Positions 45,882 through 58,617 are shown, numbered from the stretch's first letter. The stretch: 64,000 nt of DNA from Heracleum sosnowskyi (GCA_030848705.1 CM061242.1:127296757-127360756), one strand, 5' to 3'. Numbers and translations are program-made. The notes: generated by a model not told the origin, from the letters alone.

Positions 45882-48800
45882 ATGATTGCTGCTGTTTCTT
45901 GGATCCCTAAGGGGGTTTGTAAGCCTGTTCCGGAAGCGGCTGAGCCGCCTTCGAAAGAGGAGATTGAGAAGCTTATTGAGAGTGGTGTATTGGAAGAAAG
46001 GTTTTCTCTTTGTGTTAGTTTTAGTAGTTTTAATGTTTATAATGTGTTGCTATGTGGTTTTTAGGTTTAATTCATGTTGGGGTTTGTTAGTTTTTGCTTG
46101 GGTGGTAATTTCGGGTTTTTGGGTTGCATTCGTGTGTCTGTGAATGTGCTAATGTCGTTTAGTTTCAAAATTTACTTGCATTTGGTTGATGTTAGTTTAG
46201 ACGTTTAAAGGAATAAAAGTATGATAAACGAGTCATTTCGGGTTGTTCCAGACGTGTCGTATCGTTTTTGGGTTTGTGTTTGTAAAATTGGGTTTCTGGT
46301 TGTGGCTGATATTGCCACCCCGTTTTGGCAATCCGTGTTCTTTTTCTTGCCCTTCATGTACACTGAGTTTATTTAATTATAATGAGAAGTGTGTTGACAT
46401 TTTGTGTGTGTGTGTGTGTGCTTGCATATGTAATTTGATAACGATTTGTGGTCATTTTTGGACTCATTTTCGGGTTTTATGTGTGTAAAATCGTGCCGGG
46501 TTTCGGGTTGTGTCATACATTGCCACCCCTTTATAGTAATCCATGTTCACTTTCTTGCCCTTCATGTACACTGAGTGCAACTAAGTATGATGAGAAATTT
46601 GACATCTTAGTGTATGTGCGTGTGTGCATATGTAATTTGATAAATATTTGTGGTCATTTTAACGGGAACATTATCCAGGCCGCAAGGAGAACTGTTATTA
46701 CTTTATTAAGTGTCAGGGATAAGCAGCTTATTTGCCGACTACCCTTTCATTTGACAAATAGAACATATATAAGGCTTATCTAGTTATGAGCTTTTTACAG
46801 TGCATTGCTTGTATTTGTGGTAAATGGGAAGCGGATGAAAGATAATTTAGCATTCAATACAGTGAACTACATACCATAGGTTTAGTTAGTTTATTCTAGA
46901 ACACTTCTTTTTCTATGCAGTGGAGATGGTGAAAGTGAACAAGGTGATGAAGGTATGGATGTGGAGGCTGTCGAGGAGCCTGATGAGGTTGCTCAAGCAT
47001 TGGCGGCAGCTGATGCCATTGGGAAGTCATCTAAGAGTATCGGTTTTGAGGACATCGCAGATGGGTTACGAGAATTAGATATGGATAACTATGATGAAGA
47101 GGATGATGGTATCTTTATCTATTTTGTTCATTTAATAGTTTTCAGTTTTTTAAGAGTTTTGGAAATCGCTTTTCTTGTAGCCTCTACATTATAGTCACCT
47201 ATAGACAGCAGAGAGTATTAACTAATCCTTTCTTAGCACCTAATTTTCATCCTTCTTTGAATAATTTTGTGGGCATTATCTTTTAACAATAGTAAAGCAG
47301 TATATCCCTGATTTGACACTAGGCATCGAGGTTTTCAGTAAGGGACTTGGGGATACTTACTACAAAGGCAACGAAGAGGATCCATATCTGAAGGATGATG
47401 TAAGTTATTTCATCTCTTGGTGTCTTTAATCTGGGTCTTCATTGTTTGTTAGCCATTCTGATCCTCAATGTTTTTTTATATTGCATTTTCTTTACAGGGT
47501 AATGACTCGGAAGAGCTCGAAGATATGATTATAAAAGCTGAGGACTCTGTGATAATTTGTGCACGTAACGAAGATGATGTCAGCCATCTTGAGGCATGTA
47601 CTACATTGTTGACTTGCAGACTATTTTTTCTCATTCGCTTTTTATAAATGAACACCCCATAAATTGGTGAGGTTGATTTATATGACAGATCTGGATATTG
47701 GAAGATAATCTTGATAATGTTGATAATGATCAAAACATGTTTATCCATCATGATATTATACTCCCGGCATTTCCCCTCTGCACAGCATGGCTTGATTGCC
47801 CGATAAAAGGTGGAGAAAAAGGTATGTCACTTTTACATTTCAGTGATTTTATATGTTATAGTCATGTAATCATTTATCAATACTTTTTTAATTGCTATTT
47901 TGCAAGAATATTACAAAAAAAATATTTTCATGTATATATAATTTTAGCAACTGCTTCTAAAGATATCTATTCCTCCTTACATTCCACCGGAAATATCATA
48001 TTTTACTTTTAAGGTGGTTTATCTACTCTTAGAATGGATACTGTAATCTTTTCTAATAAATGCAGATGTAGTATCTTAAATAACAGAATGCTAGATTACC
48101 TTTACTAATGTTTTGTCAATCATGACTTTAAAAGCCTAATTGCTCAAAATTACGAACTAGGAACGATAGTCCACCAAGTATTACGGTATTAAAAGCCTTT
48201 TACTTTTCTTGCTTTAGAAATCCCAAGACTGATCCTACAGAAGCATAGGCTCATAACCGAGTCACAGTAATTTAGTGAATGAGTAATCATTTTCTCCACA
48301 CATCCATGCATCTACGCTTATCACTGTATTTTGGGGATACATTACGGGATTGATTTTCTTTTATTAGCTCGTTAGTACTGATAATTGAGTTTCTAGTTGG
48401 TTCAACTTACAGTGAGAACTGAAAAGCTTATATTGTAGCTAATATAGCATTTACAAAGAACTCAATAGAGTCAATAAAGTTTAAAGTTATCTGTCTTCGT
48501 TTTCTCTCTGGAAAATTATCGGAGACAAATATCATTTGTTTATATAAACATGTTTTCCATTTATCTCCGCTTTCTCTCCTAGTCCTCTTTTCTCCTTCCT
48601 AGATTAGCAGTTATTGGTTGTTATTGTCGACAGGGAACTTCATCGCTGTTGGATCCATGGACCCAGCAATTGAGATATGGGATCTTGATATTGTATGTGC
48701 CTCATAGACCACAAACCTAATATAGTTTCAAATGACTTTATCATTACACTAAAAATAATTAACATTTCCTTTCACTTTTAGATGGATGAAGTCCAACCAT

Positions 48801-51800
48801 CACTGATACTTGGAGGTGTTGCTGAGGAGAAAAAGAAGAAGAAGAAAAAGGGAACAAAGGTCAGTTAGTCTTTTTCAAAGTGCATGCGAATCAGCAAATG
48901 TCTGAGCTTTACATGCAAAGTTTCAGAGCTTGTCTAAAGATGGGGGATTTTTTAGTTTAGTTGTATCTCATTATTATTGTTCTTGTAATTTCTCTAAAAA
49001 TTCAGTTGTGAAGAACTCTTATTATTCTACCTCTAAATTTTCTTTTTCATTTAGAAATCTATTAAATACAAAAAAGGCAGTCACACAGATTCAGTACTTG
49101 GCCTTGCTTGGAACAAAGAGTACAGGTAATAGCAAATGATATATCTGGTCTTTGGAGTTTAAGTGACATAGTACCATGCTTTCAACATGTTCACTTCTGT
49201 TTGTATGCAGAAATATTCTTGCTAGTGCTAGTGCTGACAAATCAGTAAAGATTTGGGACGTGGTGACCGGAGAATGCAATATCACAATGGAACACCATAC
49301 AGATAAGGTGAGTACTATGCTTTTCTGAGTGTTATATGTATTCTTCTAGTATGTTCTACATGCAGAAAATGATATATACGGTATACCTTCTGGCAGAAGT
49401 CGCTTCTGTATATAGTTGATGCTCGGCTCCAATATATTTATGGAGGCTTATATTAATTTATTTTGGATCAATATAGTCTCTTCTACCTTACTGATAGTCC
49501 CTTAATATTAATGAAGGCAGGCATAATTAGTGTTATTGTTGAAAAATTTAAAACGAAGGATGTGCTGAATTTGAATGGGAATATTCTAGAGGATTTGGTG
49601 GAGTCAATTGTGCATCGCGTCAGTCACAAATCTGAGAGGGAGAATTGTTGGGAATATGTTATCAGGGATACATATAGGAAAACATTTGCATGTTGGGATA
49701 GGCATGACTTGGATATCAATGTGTGTGTGGAGTGGAGAGTGGGCGATCACTTGAATTTAACCTAGTTGTTTATGCATGAGTTCATCAATGAAAATATCAA
49801 AAGTTATTTTGATTATATAATCTCATCACAGTTTCATATATATAATTTTACATGTAAAATATGTATAAAGAGGAGGCTAGAACAGGTCTGAGTGTCTGAC
49901 ACTCGCCTTTTAGGCGATAATGTTTGCTGCAAATATCCTTACGGAGTCAGGGTGCTGCCCGGGTGTAGCTGGCTCTGGATGCCTTGTTCTTACATATAAG
50001 AATGCCATGTTTTCTTTTTCCTTTATTCTACAAAATCCGAGCAGTATGAGATGCAAAATGAAGTTTAAATGGTGATTGGAAGAAGGGAAAACAGAACAAG
50101 AGGATTATAATACAAACACTTGAACTCTCGACCTCTTATTAACAAGAAGAGAGGGATCTCGAATTGGTTTCTATATGTGAGAATCTGATGCTTAGATACA
50201 GCAGGTCGCAAGTGGACGGGCTTTATGAGAGAGATATGTAGGCTTCTCGTTGAGTGGTAAGTAGGGAGGTCTTGTACTGACACTTTTTAGCAGGTGTTGG
50301 TACTAGCATTGCAATAATGTTAATGCTTAGCAAATGTTATATTAGTAAAACAAAGAGTAATTACTTGATTGAATATCGTAGTTGTTTTCAGTGATTAATT
50401 TCACCTAAACCTTGTAAACTGAAGTATTGAATATATCGGGGTTTTGGTCATAGATTTTTCTGATTCATATGTTGCGGTTCTACTACACTATCGACTGTAA
50501 AAGTCACTGATTTAAAAATTTTGGACATTTGAAAGATGCCAGTGTAGTACTGTTTATAAGCAAGTGCTCATAACTCTGATTTCATTTTGGATACAGAAGC
50601 ACATCAATAGGTGTTGATAAATAATGACACCCACCTTTAATTGTGCTTTTTCTGATTTTATGCCATCAGGTTCAAGCAGTTGCATGGAACCATTATGCTC
50701 CCCAAGTTCTTCTCAGTGGATCTTTCGATCATTCAGTAGTCATGGTAAATAGTTACGTAATAATGTTGTCTCCAGTAATATACACCAACTCCTAGAGCTG
50801 TTATATTGTCACTTATAGTTTCCTCTATTATTGAGATTATGTGTATGCTCATTATTTTAATCCGCCTCCCCACACCCTATTATAGAAAGATGGAAGAATA
50901 CCAGAACATACTGGATTTAAGTGGTCGGTCAATGCTGATGTCGAGAGCTTGGCATGGGATCCTCACACCGAGCACTCATTTGTGGTCTGTCCTCTTATTC
51001 AAATAGACTAGTATAGCTGTTAGTAGCTTGAATTTTTGTTTCTTTGAATAAGAAGTGGAAGTATCTCTGTGCTATAAACTATGTAGTTTCCCATGGAGAG
51101 ACCTTATAGATGAACATTCTGTTGATGCATTTTCAGGTCAGTCTTGAAAATGGCACTGTTAGTGGTTTTGATATACGTGCTGCCAAGGCCGACGCATCAT
51201 CGGGGACAAAGCCAAGTTTTACTCTCCATGCTCACGACAAAGCCGTTTCTTCTATTTCTTATAACCCTCTGATTCCAAATGTACATACCTCTCTGCACCT
51301 GACCCCTATTGTTTCAATTATTCAACGGTCTTACTAACTTCTTTTTATCTTTTTCCCATAGCTTCTTGCAACAGGTTCTACGGATAAGATGGTTAGTCCC
51401 TCGTGGCAGACTGAATTTTTCTCATGCTTACCCACATCCACAGTTCCTATAACTATGTGTCCCGCACTACAAATAGTTTCTCTATACTTACTGCTTCATT
51501 TATTGCTGCAGGTAAAACTATGGGATCTCTCAAACAACCAACCTTCATCTGTTGCATCTAAGAATCCTAAAGCTGTATGTGATTCTTTGTTCATGAATCT
51601 TTAAATTCATGCATGAATAAATAGTTTAGTCATGGGTAGTTTAATTCTGACTCACTTACATGTAATGATACCAGGGAGCTGTATTCTCCGTAGTCTTTTC
51701 AGAAGATTCCCCCTTTTTGCTGGCTGTAGGTGGTTCTAAAGGAAAACTGGAAGTAAGTAGACACTAGCTGTGAACCATACATCTTATAGCACGATTCAAC

Positions 51801-51942
51801 CTTTTCTGTTTTACTGGTTGTGCTTTACCAAGGAAAATAAAATTTTCTTTCACGATATTTGCAGGTATGGGATACAATTACTGATGCAGGGATCTCTCGG
51901 AAATACGGGAAGTACAGTAATCAGAAAAAGAACACGACGTGA
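45882..51942 (+). CDS. PWP1: PWP1-type WD40 protein (periodic tryptophan protein 1 homologue)
   Basis: Sixteen exons: 45882-46000, 46921-47108, 47323-47399, 47498-47593, 47689-47821, 48634-48692, 48782-48859, 49055-49125, 49211-49307, 50670-50744, 50886-50984, 51137-51280, 51362-51391, 51512-51574, 51675-51752 and 51865-51942, giving 494 residues. The start MIAAVSWIPKG and the acidic N-terminal third (DMDNYDEEDDG, EEDPYLKDD) are typical of PWP1. AWLDCPIKGGEKGNFIAVGS begins the beta-propeller. WD signatures IWDLD, IWDVV, LWDLS and VWDTI close successive repeats. A Lys-rich tract at about 241-250 (EKKKKKKKGTK) is a likely nucleolar/nuclear signal. Yeast and animal PWP1 act in ribosome biogenesis; the same is inferred here. 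Intron 4 uses a GC donor (CTTGAG/GCATGT). A large intron (49308-50669) holds an unexplained open frame. Confidence 0.92.
46240..46660. repeat. Degenerate tandem duplication of about 205 bp in PWP1 intron 1
   Basis: CTTGCCCTTCATGTACACTG occurs at 46346 and 46554, with matching flanks (ATTGCCACCCC before, GCATATGTAATTTGATAA after). The copies have diverged and differ in the length of a TG microsatellite. Confidence 0.75.
49463..49765 (+). other. Unexplained 100-codon open frame in PWP1 intron 9
   Basis: The frame MDQYSLFYLTDSPLILMK to stop at 49765 has ordinary amino-acid composition (VHRVSHKSERENCWEYV, RKTFACWDRHDLD) rather than low complexity. No family is recognised. It may be a remnant of an inserted element or retrocopy. 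It has no visible promoter and is not part of the PWP1 mRNA frame. Confidence 0.2.
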
Positions 51943-53017
51943 ATGACAAATTTTGTAATCAGTACGTGATCATTACGACGCCTCTAATGTTGTGCCAACC
52001 CCACTAGTACTTTGCATGGTGTGTCTAAGGTCTATTTATAGTATCTTGCATAGTACATTCTTTCCTTCTCTTTCTACTAGGAAATTTTGATACTCTTTGT
52101 AATCAAATACTAGAACTCATGTTTTGAGGGTAATATGAATACATGTGCTATTTACGTTATGCCAACAAAGACCTCTTGGTCCATTGTCATACTTATCTGT
52201 CTGTTAAAATTGCTTACCAGTTTTTGTTTGCAAGTTAGTTTCATATTGGTCATTTGTTGTTTGATCTAACTAGATTCTATTAGCCAATCATGGTTTTGAT
52301 GTTGTTAACAATATATTATTAGAAAAAGAGAGGACTACAGAAAAAAAATCATCACTCATGAAAAGAGAGTTGCAAAGAATTTTGTGTGAAAAAAGTTACT
52401 CTTTTCGTCTCATCCATTTTTTTACACTTTCTTTTTTGAATGTCCCATTCATTTCTTTACATTCCAAAATTTTCCAAAAATAGTAAAGTTTTATAATATA
52501 AAAATTAACTACTTTCATTACTTTCCTCCACTTTATACTTTAAATATTGACGGGTTCCATCACTTTACATATTTTTCTTAATTTTTTCCCTACTTATATT
52601 GCTTGACCTCCGTATCACGGTCCTTTTTGGTTTATTTTCATTTTAACCATTCAAGTTTACATTAACGTATATATCGATTGTTGAAAGTTAAAAGGGTTTG
52701 ATTTAGTCACTGAAGTATCAATCTTTACTCCTTGACCATCCCCTCCAATAAAGCAGCTGGAAAATTTGGAAAATAACATGTATATTTTTCGATCATCATC
52801 GTCGCGATATTTGAGCATCTTTTTGTCTTTATTCTTTTACATCTCTCTGTTTAATCTCACTCGGTCGCTCCCGAACTAAGAAACACACACGAACACATCA
52901 AATACAAACATGCAACATGCATATAAATTCAACTACATCGCCATTCTCCACCGATTGGCAACCGTTTTTTCAAAACGTCAATAGTTACCTCTCCCCCTTT
53001 ATATCTCCCTTTGTTGC
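51943..53017. other. 3' flank of PWP1 with a degenerate Stowaway-like element
   Basis: The 3' UTR probably extends to about 52.15 kb. Around 52395-52560 the order CTTTTCGTCTCATCC, TTTACACTTTC, CATTTCTTTACATTCC matches the interior of the Stowaway elements at 12155 and 36427, but the right end is not preserved. Confidence 0.45.
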
Positions 53018-53025
53018 AGTACAAT

Positions 53026-53241
53026 CAGAGGCGTAGCTAGTGTTGGGGAAAGGGGGCAGTTGACCCCACTCAATTCATAACTATGTGTAAATTTTTACTA
53101 TATTTAGTATATTTTAACCAAAATTTATACATAAAATTAACGTTTTGACCCCGCTAAAATAAAATTTATACACTAAATTTGAAATTATGAAAAAAAAATT
53201 GAATTTTGACCCCCTAGTTTAACTTTCTGGCTACGCCCCTG
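53026..53241. mobile_element. hAT-type MITE with perfect target duplication
   Basis: The ends CAGAGGCGTAGCTAG and (complement of right) CAGGGGCGTAGCCAG are 15-bp inverted repeats with two mismatches. AGTACAAT flanks both sides (53018-53025 and 53242-53249) as a perfect 8-bp target duplication. It is 216 bp long and non-coding (TTGACCCC and TTTTGACCCC words repeat inside). Confidence 0.9.
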
Positions 53242-53249
53242 AGTACAAT

Positions 53250-54594
53250 CACCAACAAAATCCACTCAAATTAATACATACATGCATACTTACACAAGTA
53301 TATGTATTTAAAGATTTAATGTGTTCACTTTTTTGAAATTATGCACAAACAATTTTCTTTAAAAAATAACGATTTGTTATTAGTAACCACTAATATTGAT
53401 ATTTCAATAGCTGAATTAAACGTTTTTATTGATAAGCGTATATGTTAAAGTAGACTTGAATTAAATTGAAGTAATTCGAATTGAACAACAATAGCATCAA
53501 ACACAACAACAATATCTTCGAATTCAACAATACAACAACCAAACATCAATTAATATGCTCAATAAAAAAACGTAACCCTAAATTTTCAAATTACTTTGAT
53601 TAAAATCATATGCAGCCATAAAAAACAAAGAATGAGACATACTTATAACTGTAATCTTTCATTGTATGCTTCATCGATTGAATTGCTGGAGAAAATGACT
53701 TCAAATGCTGCAATCGCACCTAAATACGCAAGCAGTTAGGGTTTGTATTGAATTGGGTATTCGGGTTGAAATCGGGTTTACCTGAATGTAATATCGATTA
53801 CAGCCGCTCTGCGCATATTTTACGCGGAGAAAATTAAGGGCAATTTATTAATTAGACGCTTCGCGGGAAAAAAACAAGTAGGGCCCGTTCTCGGCGAAAA
53901 ATATGTGCGAAATGACTCAAAATTTTATTTTTTTATCCTGGCCGTTGAAATGTTAATCCAACTGTCCAGGAAGTGATTGTTGTTTAATTGGTCAGGACTC
54001 TAGTAAATTTAAGCATAAAGATAATTTTTATTAATTTTCTGCTAGGCCCGTGAAGGAATGGGCCGACCCAGTTCAACGGGAAACAAGAACAAAATGAGGG
54101 ACGTGTTGTCTGTTGGACTAGGGGGAGAAAACCGAAGGCTTAATTTTACTTTAACCACTCAAGTTTACATTATTGTATATATTGAAAATTGAAATTTATA
54201 AATGTTGGATTTAGTTACTAAAGTATCAATATTTCACTTTAACCACTCAAGTTTACATTATCGTATATTCATAATTGAAATTTAAAAATGTTGAATTTAG
54301 TTACTAAAGTATCAATTTTATACATCAAGACCATCCTCTCCCGTAAAACTGTCAAAAATTTGTGGAATGAATTACACATACTGATCGTAAAGTATTTTTA
54401 ATTTCAATATCATATTTTCATCTATTTATTTAAATTTAATTACTTTATCTTAAATTTTTATATCACCAAATATCTATATGCACACACATACACACAATTA
54501 TATACATGTACATCCATATATATTTCTCTTCAGCCACCACTATCACGTTATTAGGAGCTTTTTTCTTCTCTTTTCATTTTCTGACATCCCTCTG
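53250..54594. other. Intergenic DNA with repeated blocks
   Basis: No gene is supported. It contains an 88-bp tandem duplication (54148-54317) whose unit also appears, diverged, at about 52650-52735. CACGAACACATCAAATACAAAC occurs at about 52890 and again near 55933, which shows that larger blocks of this intergenic region are related. Confidence 0.45.
54148..54317. repeat. 88-bp tandem duplication
   Basis: ACTTTAACCACTCAAGTTTA at 54148 recurs at 54236, followed in both by TTTAGTTACTAAAGTATC. A third, older copy is at about 52655. Confidence 0.8.
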
Positions 54595-55898
54595 TGTTAG
54601 GCTCAAAGCATGTCTGAATACCACTATTAACAAGCCTACTCATTGTGACTATGTCACTCTACATGACCTAGTAAATTCTTTCACTGGGATATAGTATAGG
54701 TCTCTACTGTACTTGTCTTGTTTTCATGTACTTAGCTTTATCTTGTATGCTCAGAGTTATAATGAGCTTAGTAAGTTTCTTGCAATCTAGAATGTACATA
54801 GGCCATGGAATAATTATCCTGGTAGAAGTTCAGAAATGTTCATGCAGCAGGATGGAGATGAATAAGGCCCTGAAAAAATAAGTTGTAGAAATTTATCTAA
54901 GTCCCTATACCGTGAAGTCAAAATAAAGCTATGTCGTGAAGTCCTCAAAAATCCATGTCGTGAAGTACTGAGATCGCATAGTCCTAAATGAACTATGTCG
55001 TGAAGTCTTCAAGGCTCATATCGTGAAGTGTTGATACAGCAAAGTCAAAATGTACTAGATCGTGAAGTCCTCAAAAAGCCTAGATCGCGAAGTCCTCAAA
55101 AAGGCTATGTCGCGAAGTCCCCAAAAAGGCTAGATCGCGAAGTCCTCAAAAAGGCTATGTCGCGAAGTCCCCAAAAAGGCTAAATCGCGAAGTCCTCAAA
55201 AAGGCTATGTCGCGAAGTCTTCAAAGGCTATGTCGCGAAGTCTTCAAAGGATATATCGTGAAGTCAGGAACATACTGGAGTTCACGATATCAACACTTAG
55301 CCGTTTACAACAAGACAAATCAAGGTACAGAACCAAAATTCAAAGGAGACAAATACTGAAGCATCTGTTACGGTAAGGTGGTCCAAAGAATAGATGACAA
55401 ATCTACAGCAAAACTTGGAGAGAAAGATAAGAGACAAGCAGCTACAAAAATGAGAAAGACTCTGAAAAGCAAGTGGTCCTTCCTGACACAGTTAACTTCT
55501 TATGGCAGGACAAGTTGGACTTACAGTGAGGGATAACTGTGTAAATAGAGGTGTGCACTAGTTTGTATAGGTTATATATATCTTGCACACCCTATTGTTA
55601 GCAATAAGAGAGTAACACACAGAAATATTCAAGAACTCTTTTCTCTGTAAGAAAAGCAAGAAAACTTTGTTCTTGTTTAGAAGCCAGAATTTCACCTGTG
55701 AAATTTTGGAGGCTGTAGTATTTAATTTACTTAATACAAAGTAGCTTAAAGTGATTGTGTATGTGCTATTCGTTTTAATTCCGCATCTACATACTACATA
55801 ATCCTTTACAGCATTTTAGTTTTAAGAAAACGAAAATCATTCAAACTATCCATTCACCTCCCCTCTGTCTAGTTTCTAAGTGTCATTCATTACTAACA
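54595..55898 (+). mobile_element. Solo LTR of a Copia-type retrotransposon
   Basis: The sequence starts TGTTAGGCTC and ends ACTAACA, short inverted LTR termini. It is similar along most of its length to the reverse-oriented LTR 57455-58617, including CAAGCCTAC, TGTCACTCTACATGA and the AAACTATCCATTCACC end. No primer-binding site follows it, so it is a solo LTR or fragment. The flanks CTCTG and CTTCG are not a clear 5-bp duplication. Its centre carries the 25-bp minisatellite. Confidence 0.65.
54905..55262. repeat. 25-bp minisatellite inside the LTR
   Basis: Units of the form GAAGTCCTCAAAAAGGCTATG followed by TCGC recur about 14 times. Copies in the middle (55065-55215) are nearly identical and alternate TATGTCGCG/TAGATCGCG; the outer copies are diverged (TCGTG). 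The alternation suggests expansion of a two-unit block. Confidence 0.85.
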
Positions 55899-56350
55899 CT
55901 TCGCCCTACTCACTTTCCAGCCAATGAATACACACGAACACATCAAATACAAACATGAAAATGCGACTACCATCTGCCGTATATATAATATAACTGCATC
56001 ACCATCTTTCATCGATTGATGATCATTTTTCACGTCGGTGATTGTGTCTCTCTACCAAATTCGCTGAAACCAATACTTAAACACACAGACACACATATAT
56101 TTTATATGTCACGTAAGGGTACCTTACGTATATGCTTGAAGTATATTGGTAGATTTTTAACCAATCACTATCAAAATTCACAACTACTTTGACTTAGTTC
56201 GTAAATGTCAATGGATGATTGTTGAATACTTATTATGAACAAGTTGAATAATATGAGTACTATGATATAATTAGTGGTAGATTTTTAGAGTAGACGTAAG
56301 CACCTTCGAAGTAAGCGAATGCATATAGAAAGTAAAGAATATATCACTTT
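55899..56350. other. Intergenic stretch between LTR and direct repeat
   Basis: Contains the CACGAACACATCAAATAC block related to about 52890. Nothing coding is seen. Confidence 0.4.
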
Positions 56351-57060
56351 CACTTACATTTGGATTCCTTCCCGAATAGTTTTGGTAAATAGACTTATGT
56401 TGTTAAAGTAGACCAAACCGCTTGTTATTTTATCTTATTATATACGTTGGGACTTTATATTCGAAGACTCTGAGGAAGAAAAAATAATAATGTAATAATA
56501 TGATAAGATCGAAATGAAAAAGTTAACACGATATTATTAAAGAAAATGAAAAAAAAACGTAAAATTTTCTCATAAAGTTGAGATATTCCTAAAAAATAGA
56601 AATATATAATAGAGATAAATATAAAAAAATTCAGCAATCATATATTGGTATTCTTGATCAGGTATCTGATTAAAATATGAAAAAATATATATATTTTTAC
56701 GATCAGAATTTCGTATCGAATATCCGATGTAAATATATTTAAAATTCTCTATGAAACCGATGAATATATAAGAAATCGGTTATCGGATCAGACATGATCT
56801 TTTATGTTAAATTTAAATTATGTACATTATAACAAAAACAAAAACACGGTTTTTCCGTATGTGACGCTATTATTATACTTATAATGTTTTTTATTAAAAA
56901 ATTAATAAACTGGAAACCGAAAGCGCAACCGAATAATATTTTGATGATCCAAAAATCTCAAGAAATGTTATCTTCAAATTTGGTAATTATCTTAAAGAAA
57001 ATTAAATAATAATATAAAAATCAAAACATAGGATTCTTTTTATCTTTTAGGACAAGTTTA
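56351..57060 (+). repeat. Large direct repeat, left copy
   Basis: CACTTACATTTGGATTCCTT through TAGGACAAGTTTA is repeated at 58675-59387 with roughly one difference per 20-30 bases. The repeats do not have TG/CA ends, so they are not LTRs. The 1.6 kb between them is a retrotransposon fragment. Confidence 0.9.
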
Positions 57061-57344
57061 TCCCACATCTTTTTAGCACTACTACAATGAGCAACAATGC
57101 CATACATGCTAAGATCCATGGATTCACAAATGATGAGTTGAAAGTTTCCATCGAGAGCAACTTTCTCTTTTTCAGCATCAATGTATTTGGAAGGATCTTT
57201 AGACTCATAATGTCTTGGTATTTTCTCAGTACCAACGGTTGTTTCAGGAATCTCAATATGTGGAATGAAGGGACCATGTTTTAGAATGTCTAAATACATG
57301 GGGTTTAAAGCTTTGATGAACATCATCATCTTTTTTTTTTCCAT
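57021..57344 (-). pseudogene. Copia-type gag remnant (UBN2/DUF4219-like)
   Basis: A minus-strand frame encodes KALNPMYLDILKHGPFIP and ends CSSAKKMWDKL before crossing into the direct repeat at 57060, where the match to gag stops. This pattern (ending WDKL) is typical of the N-terminal gag region of plant Copia elements. Upstream, the beginning of gag is in another frame across a poly-A run, so the gene is both frameshifted and truncated. No protease, integrase or reverse transcriptase follows. Confidence 0.65.
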
Positions 57345-57440
57345 AGGTTGTAATGTTCCTTGTTAAAGGGAGGAATCTTGATATTGCTTAGTTTCTGTGA
57401 ACTCAGTTTTGATCTTTTACTGTTTATATTTCAACAGCCT

Positions 57441-57452
57441 GCTCTGATACCA
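57441..57452 (-). other. Primer-binding site for initiator-Met tRNA
   Basis: The minus strand reads TGGTATCAGAGC two bases after the LTR terminus CTAACA. This is the canonical primer-binding site of plant Copia/Gypsy elements and fixes the LTR boundary and orientation. Confidence 0.85.
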
Positions 57453-57454
57453 CT

Positions 57455-58617
57455 TGTTAGTTATGAATATCACTAGTAAACTAGAGGGAGGGGGGTGAAT
57501 GGATAGTTTGAAGATTTTTCGTTTCTTGAAGCTTAGATCTGTGTTTGATTGTATATGTATGAGAATGCGAAAATGAAAATAAACTGAACACACACAATCA
57601 CTTTAATCTACTCTGTAGAAAGTAAATCAAATACTACAATTTCCAAAATTTCACAATTGAAATTCTGGCTTCTAAACAAGAACAGTACTTTCTTGTTTTC
57701 TTACAGAGAAAAGAGTGCTTGAATAATTCTATGTTGTATCTCTCTTTGAGCTAACTATAGGGTGTGCACAAAATATATATGACCTATACAGACGGGTACA
57801 CACACCTAATTACACAGACACCCCTAACAGTAACTCCATGATGTTTTTCCAAAAGAGGTTAGTTGTGCCAGTAAGGACCACTTGCTCTCTGTCGTCCTTT
57901 TCCTTATCTTTAGTTGCTTGTCTCTATTCTTTCTCTCCAAGTTATGCTGTAGATTTGCCATCTGTCTTTGGACCACTTAACCGTAACAGATGCTCCAGTA
58001 TTTGTCTCCATGATCTTTGATTATGTACCTTGATTTGTCTTGTTGTAAAACGCCTAAGTGTTGATATCGTGAACTCCAGCATACTTCTTATTCTGTGACT
58101 TGTCGACATAGAGCATTTCTGACTTTGCTATATGTGGACTTTGCTATATGACCATTTTAGGAGTATGCTATATGGCATATTACAGAATTCACGACATAGC
58201 CTTTGATGACTTCACGATCTAGAACATTTCAGACTATGTGATCTCAACACTTCACGACATGGGCTTTGAGGACATCACGCCATAACTCATTCTGACTTCA
58301 CGATCTAAGGTTTTAGACAAATTTCTGCAACTTATTTTTTCATGGTCTTATTCACTTTTATCCTGCTACATGAACAAATTGAACTTCTTCCAGGATGATT
58401 ATTTCATGGCCTATATACATTCTAGTTGCTAGAAACTCACTAAGCTCATTATAAAATTGAGCATACAGAATGAAGCTAAGTACATGATTACAAGACAAGT
58501 ACAATAAAGACTTATAATATATCCCAGTGATAAACTTCACCAGATCATGTAGAGTGACACAGTCACAAGGTGTAGGCTTGTTAATAGTGATATTCAAACA
58601 TGCCTTGAGCCAGACAC
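57455..58617 (-). mobile_element. 5' LTR of a truncated Copia-type element
   Basis: On the minus strand it starts TGTCTGGCTC at 58617 and ends ATAACTAACA at 57455, next to the primer-binding site. It is the reverse-oriented homologue of the LTR at 54595-55898. It has fewer and more decayed copies of the GAAGTC minisatellite. The element is cut off inside gag, so no 3' LTR is present in this orientation. Confidence 0.7.

Noticed and set aside
54905..55262. CRISPR-like regular repeats
   Set aside because: There are no unique spacers; the units abut directly. It is a minisatellite in a plant LTR.
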